Shown here one piece after another: positions 17,464 through 24,816 of a stretch of DNA of 64,000 nt (positions within the stretch are counted from its first letter, which is position 1; every line of letters starts with the position of its first letter). The DNA lies in assembly GCF_018130215.1 (NCBI RefSeq), contig NZ_JAFCKQ010000007.1, positions 124,001 through 188,000 on the forward strand, given 5' to 3'. The position numbers and the translations under genes are program-made. Origin of the DNA: Bradyrhizobium jicamae. Its GTDB lineage: Bacteria > Pseudomonadota > Alphaproteobacteria > Rhizobiales > Xanthobacteraceae. Below the pieces are notes generated by a model that ran no database searches, was not told the origin of the DNA, and was given only the letters and a program-made list of their open reading frames with translations.

Positions 17464-17782
17464 TCAGCTCCCTGGCGTTCGACCCGATCGTTCGGCGAGG
17501 AAGAAGCCGATCGCAAGCGTCAGGATCCCGCCCGCCACGGCGCCGGTCAGCACGTGGGCGACCGCCATGCGGTACCGTCAGCAGGTTCTGGCTGCCGTTG
17601 CCCGTCACGATGGTGACGGCGGCCCCTTGCAGGAACGCGCCGCTCAGCGCGCCGCCGACGATACCGGCGACGCTGTGACCGACGAAGCCGAAGCGATAAT
17701 CCCGGGCGGCGCCTGCGATCGCATGGGCGCCGAGCAAACCTGCGACCGTCTGAACCGCCAGCCCCCACAGCGTCCACGTCAT
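17464..17782 (-). pseudogene. Small hydrophobic membrane protein, frameshifted
   Basis: The first part, read from the ATG at 17782, begins MTWTLWGLAVQTVAGLLGAH and has glycine-rich helices ending near GNGSQNLLT (about 17585). The frame then continues as basic, arginine-rich sequence. A different minus frame, beginning at about 17570, restores a hydrophobic helix (AHVLTGAVAGGILTLAIGFF) and a natural stop at 17464. Together the two parts make a protein of about 105 residues resembling small two-to-four-helix proteins I recall from Bradyrhizobium. One inserted base near 17575, or a sequencing error, would explain it. Confidence 0.55.
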
Positions 17783-18065
17783 GCGATCGGCCCTTGCGTT
17801 TGACGGCGTTGTTCGCCGGGCGCGCGTTCTCTCGCGGCGCGCGAAATGCCCCTTGATAGCCTTTCCCGGGTTAAAAAGCTGGTTCATACTGCCCGGCAGC
17901 CGGCCGTGTGCAGCGCGCCGACCGCACGATGGGTCCGGCGCGGCGCGCGTGGACTTACAAGGCTCTCGATCAGCGGACTTGCCGGCACCAGTTCATGAGA
18001 CGCATCGCGGGCCTCGACACCACGGACGGGAACGAAGTCTGCGGGACGCTGACGAACGGCGGCGC

Positions 18066-18764
18066 ATGAACGACTTCCTGCGATCCGTCAGCGCCGCCCT
18101 TTCGCTCATCGGTGAGGCCGATCCCGAGCTTCTCTCCATCGTCGCGCTCTCGTTGCGCGTCAGCCTGATGGCGAGCATCGTTGCATTGCTGATCGGCGCC
18201 CCCATCGGAGCCTGGCTCGCGATCTCACGTTTCCGCGGACGGCAATTGGTCATCGTCCTGACCAACGCGCTGCTCGGCCTCCCGCCGGTCGTGGTCGGTC
18301 TTGCGCTCTATATCCTGCTTTCGCGATCGGGACCGCTGGGATCGGCAGGACTGCTGTTCACGCCGACCGCCATGGTGATCGCACAGACGCTGCTCGCCAC
18401 GCCGATCGTGGTCGCGCTGGTGCACCGTCCGTCCACCCTGCTGTGGGCGGAGTACAGCGACCTCGCGCGTACCGACGGCCTTTCGAGATTGCGCAGCATC
18501 GCCCTGTTGTTTGCACTCGGCCGCGCTTCACTGCTGACGGCGTTCCTGGCGGCGTTCGGGCGGGCGATCGCGGAAGTCGGCGCGATCATCGTCGTGGGCG
18601 GCAACATCAGGGGGTTCACGCGCACCATGACGACGGCCATCGCGCTCGAAACCAGCAAGGGCGACCTGCCCCTGGCGCTTGGGCTCGGCGTGATCCTGCT
18701 CCTGCTCAGCGTGATGGTCTCGACCGTCGCCTTCCTGCTAATGGGACGCGTTGGGGAAAAATAG
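18066..18764 (+). CDS. tupB: Tungstate/molybdate-type ABC transporter permease
   Basis: A 232-residue inner-membrane permease with about five helices and the binding-protein-dependent transport EAA loop (EYSDLARTDGLSRLRSIALLF, near residues 140-160; then GRAIAEVGAIIVVGGN). It resembles TupB/WtpB. The partner binding protein is encoded convergently just downstream, the two genes overlapping by 27 bases at their 3' ends. Tup systems normally come as one operon with an ATPase; no ATP-binding subunit gene lies in the window. Start at 18066 is chosen from family length; the ribosome-binding site is weak. Confidence 0.85.
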   Translation: MNDFLRSVSAALSLIGEADPELLSIVALSLRVSLMASIVALLIGAPIGAWLAISRFRGRQLVIVLTNALLGLPPVVVGLALYILLSRSGPLGSAGLLFTPTAMVIAQTLLATPIVVALVHRPSTLLWAEYSDLARTDGLSRLRSIALLFALGRASLLTAFLAAFGRAIAEVGAIIVVGGNIRGFTRTMTTAIALETSKGDLPLALGLGVILLLLSVMVSTVAFLLMGRVGEK

Positions 18765-19547
18765 CTGCTTGCCGCCGATCTTGTAGCCGGCGATCGCTTG
18801 TTGTCCCGAAGGCGAGATCAGCCAGTCCACGAACGCCTGTCCGTCCTGCGCCTTCACATTCGGATGCTTGACCGGATTCACCAGCATGACGCCATACTGG
18901 TTGAACAGTCGCTTGTCGCCCTCCGTCAGGATCGTCAAATCGCCGCGGTTCTTGAACGACAGCCAGGTGCCACGGTCCGAGAGAACATAGGCGTTCAACG
19001 ACGACGCCATGTTCAGGGCCGGCCCCATGCCCTGACCGATCTCGCGATACCAGCTGTCCTTCCCGGTCCCGACGTCGATGCCCGCCTGCTTCCAGAGGCG
19101 CAGCTCCGCTTCATGCGTGCCGGAGTGATCGCCTCGAGAGATGAACGGAGCCTTTGCCGTCGCGATCTTGCGCAGCGCGTCGACGACGTCCTTGTCGCCA
19201 GCGATGTGTGCCGGATCGCTTTTCGGCCCCACGATGACGAAATCATTGTACATGACGTCGAAGCGCTTCACGCCGTGGCCCTCGGCCATGAACTTGTCTT
19301 CGGCCGGCCGGTCGTGAACGAACACGACATCGGCATCGCCACGCCGGCCGATGTCGAGCGCCTGACCGGTGCCGACGGCAACGACCTTTACCTTGATGCC
19401 CTCGGCCTTTGAGAATTCGGGCAGCAGGTAGCCGAACAGGCCCGACTGCTCGGTGGACGTCGTCGATGCGACGGTGATCGCGCGATCCTGCGCGAAGACT
19501 GCCGTGGACCAAATCAGAATCGCTCCGATTGCGGCAATTGCTCTCAT
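18738..19547 (-). CDS. tupA: Tungstate-binding periplasmic protein, TupA type
   Basis: A 269-residue substrate-binding protein from the ATG at 19547, with a signal peptide (IAAIGAILIWSTAVFAQ, residues 4-20). The TupA/PBP-like_2 features follow: ITVASTTSTEQSGLFGYLLP at the mature N-terminus, whose TTST segment contacts the oxyanion in TupA, then GTGQALDIGRRGDADVVFVHD near residue 65 and FISRGDHSGTHEAEL near 130. It would deliver tungstate or molybdate to the convergently encoded permease. The arrangement on opposite strands is unusual and means separate promoters. Confidence 0.9.
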   Translation of the reverse strand: MRAIAAIGAILIWSTAVFAQDRAITVASTTSTEQSGLFGYLLPEFSKAEGIKVKVVAVGTGQALDIGRRGDADVVFVHDRPAEDKFMAEGHGVKRFDVMYNDFVIVGPKSDPAHIAGDKDVVDALRKIATAKAPFISRGDHSGTHEAELRLWKQAGIDVGTGKDSWYREIGQGMGPALNMASSLNAYVLSDRGTWLSFKNRGDLTILTEGDKRLFNQYGVMLVNPVKHPNVKAQDGQAFVDWLISPSGQQAIAGYKIGGKQLFFPNASH

Positions 19548-19793
19548 CGGTGATCTCCCGTTTCCGCTTCGCTGGTTAGCCTCGGACGAAAAACCGGAGA
19601 ACCCCGACATTCGGACGCTCGCAGACCGGCCCGGACAACCGTCTTGACGCCGCGACGGACCTTCGATGATCTATCAGGCACAATTCGATCAGTTGACCGC
19701 CCGGCTCGCCTTGCCCACCGAAAACTGCTGCCACGGTGTTGCCGGCGCGCCCGCGGCGATCATGCCCAGGCGATCGCCCCGCAAGGACAGACC

Positions 19794-20276
19794 ATGAAGC
19801 GCATGCATGTTCACGTCTCCGTTGCAGACCTCTCGCGCTCGGTCGATTTCTACTCGGCCCTGTTCGCAGCCAGGCCGTCGGTCGTGAAGCCGGACTATGC
19901 GAAATGGATGCTGGAAGACCCGCGCGTGAATTTCGCGATCTCGACGCGCGGACGGCAACCGGGGCTCGACCATCTCGGCATCCAGGTCGAGAATACGGAC
20001 GAATTGCACGAGGTCTATGCGCGGCTGCATCGGGCCGGCGGCGAGATAACCGACCAGGGGCAGACCACCTGTTGCTATGCCAGGTCGGAGAAATCCTGGA
20101 TCGACGATCCTGCCGGGATCGCATGGGAGACCTTCCACACCACGGGCGAAAGCACTGATTATGGCGACGGCACGGGCGAGAACCGCGCCCGGGTCGCGCA
20201 AGAAAAGCAGGAAGAGAAGCAAGGCGCATGCTGTGCTGCGCGGTCGGCGGCACCGCGATCAGGCGCCTGCTGCTGA
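19794..20276 (+). CDS. ArsI/CadI-type VOC dioxygenase (probable C-As lyase)
   Basis: A 160-residue vicinal-oxygen-chelate protein starting at the ATG at 19794 behind AAGGACAG. It opens RMHVHVSVADLSRSVDFYS, has LDHLGIQVE near residue 58, TTCCYARSEKSW near 91 and AWETFHT near 110. The vicinal Cys pair (about 93-94) and the His/Glu metal ligands match ArsI, which cleaves the carbon-arsenic bond of trivalent methyl- or aryl-arsenicals; two more Cys pairs near the C-terminus (ACC at the end) are also typical. No arsR, arsB or arsC lies beside it. A CadI-like metal-responsive role is the alternative. Confidence 0.82.
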   Translation: MKRMHVHVSVADLSRSVDFYSALFAARPSVVKPDYAKWMLEDPRVNFAISTRGRQPGLDHLGIQVENTDELHEVYARLHRAGGEITDQGQTTCCYARSEKSWIDDPAGIAWETFHTTGESTDYGDGTGENRARVAQEKQEEKQGACCAARSAAPRSGACC

Positions 20277-20295
20277 CGCTCATCGGCTCGCCACG

Positions 20296-21054
20296 TCACC
20301 CGACGGCGGTGTCCGTGATGCTGGCGGCGTCGAGCTGCCGCCCCTCGTGATCCATGTGCAGGTAGTTCGGGTTGAACAGGCCTGCCTCCATCAGCCGATC
20401 GAGATTGGGAACGGCGAGCGTCTTGCCCTTGAGCACGATCAGGCCCGCGGCGCGCAGCTCCTGAAGCGTGCGATTGACGTGGACCTTGGAAAGGCCGGTG
20501 GCGTCGGCAAGATCGCCCTGGGTCAGCGGGAAATCGCAGCTGTCGCCCTTGGTCAACCCGCTCAGTCGGAGACGAAGCCAGATCTCGCACAGCAGATGGG
20601 CCATCCGCTCCAGCGCCGTGCGCTGGCCGAGGTTCATGGTCCATTCGCGCTGGATCGCGGCGTTGACCAGGGTCTCCCACCAGAACGCCGTGACGATGCG
20701 CGGATGACCGGCCGCGACCTGGTCGAAGAACTCTCGGGACAGATCGGCGACCGCGACCTGCGTGATGGTGCCGATCGAATGATCCATCTCGCGCAGGATG
20801 AAGACGTTGACGTCGCAGATGTCGCCGGGCAGGAAGAACGCCACCACCTGCCGCCGTCCATCCTCGAGTTGCTTGTAGCGGCAGGCCCAGCCGGACAGGA
20901 TCAGATGCACGTCCTTCGGCTTCTCGCCCTCGCGCACGATATCGACACGCGGCCCGAAATGCCGCACGCGCTCGGTCGACGCCCGATTGAGAATGGCATG
21001 ATCAACCGGCGAGAGCCGCACGAATTGCTCTAATTTCCGAACCAGTGATGCCAA
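20296..21054 (-). CDS. Crp/Fnr-family transcriptional regulator
   Basis: About 252 residues. The cyclic-nucleotide-like sensor domain spans roughly residues 25-140 (EGEKPKDVHLILSGWACRYK, then VVAFFLPGDICDV), followed by a dimerisation helix and an HTH_Crp domain (FPLTQGDLADATGLSKVHVNR, near 185-205). The FNR-type cysteines are absent. The subgroup is common in rhizobia and often responds to stress. A TTG at 21054 is favoured, ten bases after GGGGAG; a GTG at 21060 and a TTG at 21105 are in frame. A 16-bp palindrome lies about 85 bases upstream. Confidence 0.88.
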   Translation of the reverse strand: MASLVRKLEQFVRLSPVDHAILNRASTERVRHFGPRVDIVREGEKPKDVHLILSGWACRYKQLEDGRRQVVAFFLPGDICDVNVFILREMDHSIGTITQVAVADLSREFFDQVAAGHPRIVTAFWWETLVNAAIQREWTMNLGQRTALERMAHLLCEIWLRLRLSGLTKGDSCDFPLTQGDLADATGLSKVHVNRTLQELRAAGLIVLKGKTLAVPNLDRLMEAGLFNPNYLHMDHEGRQLDAASITDTAVG

Positions 21055-21138
21055 CGACACAGGTCTCCCCGGTTGTTCATCGGGTAACCGCCGGGCTGAT
21101 TTCAATTACGCATGTTATCTTGCGCAGGGATCGGCGTA

Positions 21139-21154
21139 TGTTCACTAGTGTACA
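21139..21154. promoter_or_regulatory. 16-bp palindrome upstream of the Crp-family gene
   Basis: TGTTCACTAGTGTACA has a perfect CACTAGTG core and only one unpaired position per arm. It lies in the spacer between the crp-like gene and the PRC-barrel gene, in a place suited to controlling the former. The binding protein is unknown. Confidence 0.4.
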
Positions 21155-21243
21155 GACGCCGGAGAACATGGCGTTCGCCTCGTGCCCGGCTGCGGCGCCG
21201 CGAGGCGTGCGTCAGTCCCGCCGGAAAGGGATTCCGACACCGT

Positions 21244-21606
21244 TCAAGCCAACGGCACGCCGTAGTAGTCGTCCACCATGCGCGTGGTGGCGATGTCGGA
21301 CCAATTCCAGTCCCTGTCATTGCCGTATTTCGGCGCCTCGCGAAGCTGGTCCTCGGTGACGCCAGTGACATAACCGCCGAGGCGGGTATCGTATTTCAGC
21401 GACGGCCAGGGCAGCGGATAATGGTCGTTGCCGAGGCCCAGAATTCCGCCGAAGCCGAGCACGGCGTAGGACACGCGTCCGCTCACCTTGTCGATCATCA
21501 CGCGCTCGATCGACCCGATCTTGCGATCGTCGGCACCATAGACCGCGGTGCCCTCGACCTTGTCGCTGCCGATCAGATTCCCGATCTCGTTGTCGTTGCT
21601 TGCCAT
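21244..21606 (-). CDS. PRC-barrel domain protein
   Basis: A 120-residue protein with a PRC-barrel fold across residues about 10-85: LIGSDKVEGTAVYGADDRKIG, IERVMIDKVSGRVSYAVLGFGG and DHYPLPWPSLKYD. The domain is shared with photosynthetic reaction-centre H subunits and RimM, but small free-standing versions in rhizobia are stress-related proteins of unknown mechanism. It lies with other small, probably stress-linked genes (21709-22851). The start has GGGAAACC upstream. Confidence 0.85.
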   Translation of the reverse strand: MASNDNEIGNLIGSDKVEGTAVYGADDRKIGSIERVMIDKVSGRVSYAVLGFGGILGLGNDHYPLPWPSLKYDTRLGGYVTGVTEDQLREAPKYGNDRDWNWSDIATTRMVDDYYGVPLA

Positions 21607-21708
21607 CTGAGGTTTCCCTTGATCATGGCGCGATCTCCCGGGAGCAACAACCGGACGGGATCATGGTTCCTGCCGCTGCGCTGCGATCGCTGCGCGGCAA
21701 CAAGGCGT

Positions 21709-21915
21709 TCAGCCTGTCGGGGGATCGCCGCGATCATCGGGCAGCACGCCCGAACCCGGTGTCTTCTCCTGGTCCGTCAGCCGGGGATCGCGCGTCGCTT
21801 CCCTCGCGCCGGATTTTCCGGGAGTGGAGATGTGAGCGGTCCGGGCGCGGTGCTTGTCGGCCGGCGGCTCCTGACCCTTGCCGTCCTTGACGACACCATG
21901 ATTGGAATGCGCCAA
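21709..21915 (-). CDS. Small hydrophilic protein, TTG start
   Basis: A 68-residue, proline- and charge-rich protein starting at a TTG (21915); GGGAGA lies nine bases upstream and decides the start. The sequence opens AHSNHGVVKDG, contains EPPADKHRAR and KSGAREATRDPRLT, and ends DDRGDPPTG. It has no hydrophobic segment or Cys and is probably disordered. I recall similar short proteins in Bradyrhizobium but know no function. It would be missed by ATG-only gene finders. Confidence 0.65.
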   Translation of the reverse strand: MAHSNHGVVKDGKGQEPPADKHRARTAHISTPGKSGAREATRDPRLTDQEKTPGSGVLPDDRGDPPTG

Positions 21916-22138
21916 TTGCAAGTTCTCCCAAATCGCGGGCCCCGGCGACGACATTCGCCAGGGCCCGCAATCGAGGTGGTCCGCAGCTCTCGGGGCGCGA
22001 GCGGCGAACGCATCTGCCTTACGCGTGGCCTCGCAAATCGTTCCTGTCGCTCTTCTTCGATTCATTTTGCGAGGGATGTCACATGTTAGCGACGGCCTCC
22101 GGGAACCTGCCTAGCATCGTGCTCCCACCGGAGGCGAC

Positions 22139-22384
22139 ATGCCCAAGAAGAAACGCAACAGGTCACGACCCGCAGGCTCTTTCGAGGACCGCCTGCAGAA
22201 ATTTGCCGATGATGCGCGCAGCGCCGCCCGCAAGATGCCGCCGGGACGCGACCGCGAGGCATTGATGAAGAAAGCCAGACAGACCGAAGCCGTGATGGAG
22301 GTCAGCGAGATGCTGACGCGCCGCAGGATAGACGCGCCGTTGGGAGCCGACAGGGAGAGCTGTGATGATCGAGGAGAGGTTTGA
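22139..22384 (+). CDS. Small basic hypothetical protein
   Basis: An 81-residue protein with a strong ribosome-binding site (GGAGGCGAC) before the ATG. The N-terminus is very basic (PKKKRNRSRP) and the middle is predicted helical (FEDRLQKFADDARSAARKM, then LMKKARQTEAVMEVSEML). The composition fits a nucleic-acid-associated or stress protein, without a recognised family. Its last 20 bases overlap the next small gene in another frame, so the two are co-translated. Confidence 0.7.
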   Translation: MPKKKRNRSRPAGSFEDRLQKFADDARSAARKMPPGRDREALMKKARQTEAVMEVSEMLTRRRIDAPLGADRESCDDRGEV

Positions 22385-22583
22385 CTCACGCACGCTCGCC
22401 AACATGAACGTCGCGCTCGACCGCGTCTGCGGCTGCACTCCGCACGGCGAGGAACACGCGACACGCAGGCGCGTTGCCCGGTATATCATCAAATGCGCCG
22501 GGAGCGGCCGGACCACGCTCGGCGAACTGACCGAGGCCGGGCATCGGGCCCTGGCCAAGGCTACCGCCGCCGCCGCGGGCTAG
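22365..22583 (+). CDS. Small hypothetical protein, overlapping the upstream gene
   Basis: A 72-residue protein from the ATG at 22365; AGGGAGAG lies seven bases upstream. It contains FDSRTLANMNVALDRVCG and ARYIIKCAGSGRTTLGELTEAG, a pattern I associate with short conserved proteobacterial proteins of unknown role that carry an N-terminal helix and two Cys. Co-translation with the basic 81-residue protein suggests a joint role. Confidence 0.65.
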   Translation: MIEERFDSRTLANMNVALDRVCGCTPHGEEHATRRRVARYIIKCAGSGRTTLGELTEAGHRALAKATAAAAG

Positions 22584-22629
22584 AGGCTCCAATTCCGCGC
22601 TGCTCCCCGCTTCGCAGAGGCAGACACGC

Positions 22630-22851
22630 ATGCGAGTTGCAATCAGCATCTTCCTGCTGGCTCTTCTGGCCGCCGTCGGCGTCTACGCCTATCAAGGCAT
22701 GATGGTGCCGGATGCACCAGTGCCGACCTATGGCGTCGTCGTCTTCACGATCGGTGCCGCCGTGCTGGCCATTGTCGGCATCGGGTTGATCGCGCTGCTT
22801 TTCTACTCCAGCCGCCACGGCTACGACGAGCCGCCGCATATGGAGCGCTAG
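22630..22851 (+). CDS. Small two-helix membrane protein
   Basis: A 73-residue protein with helices at about residues 3-20 (AISIFLLALLAAVGVYAY) and 36-58 (VVVFTIGAAVLAIVGIGLIALLF). A short charged tail (SRHGYDEPPHMER) would be cytoplasmic if both ends are inside. No family recognised. It ends the run of small genes from 22139. Confidence 0.7.
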   Translation: MRVAISIFLLALLAAVGVYAYQGMMVPDAPVPTYGVVVFTIGAAVLAIVGIGLIALLFYSSRHGYDEPPHMER

Positions 22852-22938
22852 CTCGCATGGCGGAGCGGATCGCGGTAGTCGAGCAACGAGACCCGTCATC
22901 CTGAGGAATGCGTAGCGCGTTCGGGTGCCGCCTCGCGT

Positions 22939-23838
22939 CTACGTGGTCGCGGCCGGCACGCTTGCACGGATTTCGGCGATCTTGCGCTTCAGCGACGCCT
23001 GGCGGGGATCAGGCATGATCGCCGATCGCGCCTCGGCGATTGCCGCAGCGAGATCCGGTAGCGCCAGCGTGCCGTCGAACACCGGTTTCGCCAACCCGTC
23101 GATGATCGCGTGCCAGTCCGCCACGCCCTGGCGATAGGGATCGCCGTAGCCGCGAATCATGGTCGCGGTCTCGATCACAGCCATGGTCGCCGCCGGCTGC
23201 TTGGTCAGGCAGCGGTCGATCATGTGCAGCCAGCGCTCGACCCAGACGCGCTCCTTGGCATAGCGGATCGAGAACAGCCGCCAACGCTTCAGCCCGGCCT
23301 CGATCCGCAGGCGGCGAACGCTGAAGCGGGTGTGGCCGGAAAACCGGATCGACACCCTGCGGCGGCGCCAGCCGAAGCGGTCGAGCACGCTGAGGATGGG
23401 ATCGGCGACCACCGCCGGCAGGGCGTCAATCAGTTCGTCGAGGCGAAATATCTTGACGTCGTCGGCGGAGCGCACCGCAAGCCCGCCCGCCGTGGCGACC
23501 TCGCGGAGCTTGAATTGCGCGATGCGGATCGGATCCTCATAGGCCATCCGCTCGGCCATCAGCTGTGCGATGCCGGCGAGCATGGCCTCATCGACACCGC
23601 GCCGGCCGACGAAACGCCTGAACCGGTCGACATAGAGGTTCGCATAGTGGATGCTTTGATAGTCGATCAAGAGGCCAATGGCCTCGCCGATCGCCGGCGC
23701 GATCTGCGCCGGGCAGGCCTCCGGCAGCAGCGGCGGCTCGTCGTCCTGGTCGCCGATGATGTCGGCGAAGAGGTAACGGAGCGAAGCCAAAAGACCATCG
23801 TCATCGGGCACTGCGGTGCCTCCACCGACCGGGCTCAC
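22939..23838 (-). CDS. Stand-alone DUF6537-like protein (related to the C-terminal part of IorB fusions)
   Basis: A 299-residue, Arg-rich, probably helical protein. Segments such as LMAERMAYEDPIRIAQFKLR near residue 95 and ETATMIRGYGDPYRQG near 230 resemble the C-terminal DUF6537 region of indolepyruvate oxidoreductase subunit-beta fusions as I remember them. The catalytic IorB part and thiamine-dependent IorA are absent, and no ferredoxin oxidoreductase is nearby. The GTG start overlaps the TGA of the upstream membrane cyclic-nucleotide-binding gene (GTGA), so the two are made together. The family call is from memory and moderate. Confidence 0.6.
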   Translation of the reverse strand: MSPVGGGTAVPDDDGLLASLRYLFADIIGDQDDEPPLLPEACPAQIAPAIGEAIGLLIDYQSIHYANLYVDRFRRFVGRRGVDEAMLAGIAQLMAERMAYEDPIRIAQFKLREVATAGGLAVRSADDVKIFRLDELIDALPAVVADPILSVLDRFGWRRRRVSIRFSGHTRFSVRRLRIEAGLKRWRLFSIRYAKERVWVERWLHMIDRCLTKQPAATMAVIETATMIRGYGDPYRQGVADWHAIIDGLAKPVFDGTLALPDLAAAIAEARSAIMPDPRQASLKRKIAEIRASVPAATT

Positions 23839-24503
23839 GCGGGCTTCGGCTCTGCGGCAACAGGTGCGGTGTACTGCGCCAGCCGCTGCTCCAGCGTCGA
23901 AATGTTCTGGAACAGCCGCGCGCTGGCCAGGCGCAGGAAGTAGAAGCCGAACGCCGGATTCTGGACGTAGAGCTGCTCGACCTGGTCATAGGTCACCGAG
24001 AGCACCACCCCGCTCTCGACGCATTCCAGCGTCTGGGTCCGCGTGTTCGACGGCGACAGCATTCCGAACTCGCCGACGATGGCGCCGATCGGCAGCTCGA
24101 TGCCCGATTCGACCAGGCGGAAGCGGCCGCTGACGATGTAGAACATGCTGTCGGCCTTCTCGTCCTTGTAGAACAGCACTTCGCCCAGGGTGCATTTGCG
24201 CTCCGTCGTGAACGGCCGCAGCCAATCCATCGACAGGTCGCTGTTGACGGATTTCTTCACGTTGCGGACCAGTTGCAGCATCTGGTGCAGTCGATAGGTG
24301 TTGACCGGCAGCAGCACGGAATGCAGCACCAGCGTGGCGTAGTTGTGGGTCGGGACGGCGGTCGCGATCAGGATGATGTTGGTCAGGATGGCGAAGACGC
24401 GCAGCGGGATCATGGTGCGCATCGACAGCGTGGCGACCACGAAGATCGATGCAAAGAAGCTGCCAGCGGCGCCGGCGTGCTCCGCGAGGTGCGAGGTATC
24501 CAT
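23835..24503 (-). CDS. Membrane protein with a cyclic-nucleotide-binding domain
   Basis: A 222-residue protein from the ATG at 24503. Two or three hydrophobic helices lie within residues 14-75, followed by a cNMP-binding domain at about 100-200 (GEVLFYKDEKADSMFYIVSG; GEFGMLSPSNTRTQT as the phosphate-binding cassette with its Arg). There is no output HTH or channel pore. It is divergent from a K+ channel that has the same sensor domain, and its stop overlaps the start of a DUF6537-like gene. It may signal membrane or cyclic-nucleotide status to that partner; this is inference. Confidence 0.82.
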   Translation of the reverse strand: MDTSHLAEHAGAAGSFFASIFVVATLSMRTMIPLRVFAILTNIILIATAVPTHNYATLVLHSVLLPVNTYRLHQMLQLVRNVKKSVNSDLSMDWLRPFTTERKCTLGEVLFYKDEKADSMFYIVSGRFRLVESGIELPIGAIVGEFGMLSPSNTRTQTLECVESGVVLSVTYDQVEQLYVQNPAFGFYFLRLASARLFQNISTLEQRLAQYTAPVAAEPKPA

Positions 24504-24816
24504 CGGAAACCAACCAATTCTCAGGAGTGAACAGCATCGCCGTATTAGTCGCCGCAGTGCGGCCGAGGTCGCAACAGCCGGCTGCATCCCAGATATACGG
24601 TGAAAAGGCGACGATTTGTCGGGATTCTCACAGTCTCTGCGCCGGAATCCGTGCAGGATGGCTAAGCTACACGCCCAACGACACGGGACATCCGGCGACT
24701 TGAAGCTGTCGGCGCGGGCGCGTTGACGGCCTTGCCCGGGACGGGCAGGCTGCGGTGTCGGCCCCGCGTCCCGAGGGGCTGTTTCAAGCACTTTATCGAC
24801 AGGCACCCGAGGTCCG
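24504..24816. other. Divergent intergenic region
   Basis: 313 bases between the two cyclic-nucleotide-binding membrane genes. It must hold both promoters. No long coding frame, strong palindrome or terminator was seen. Confidence 0.5.

Noticed and set aside
17781..18065. Longer N-terminus for the tungstate permease
   Set aside because: The added sequence is Arg/Pro-rich without a membrane helix and does not fit the family; 18066 gives the right length.
19576..20283. Minus-strand frame across the ArsI-like gene
   Set aside because: No domain, extreme Arg/Pro/Ser content; the plus-strand VOC motifs are clear.
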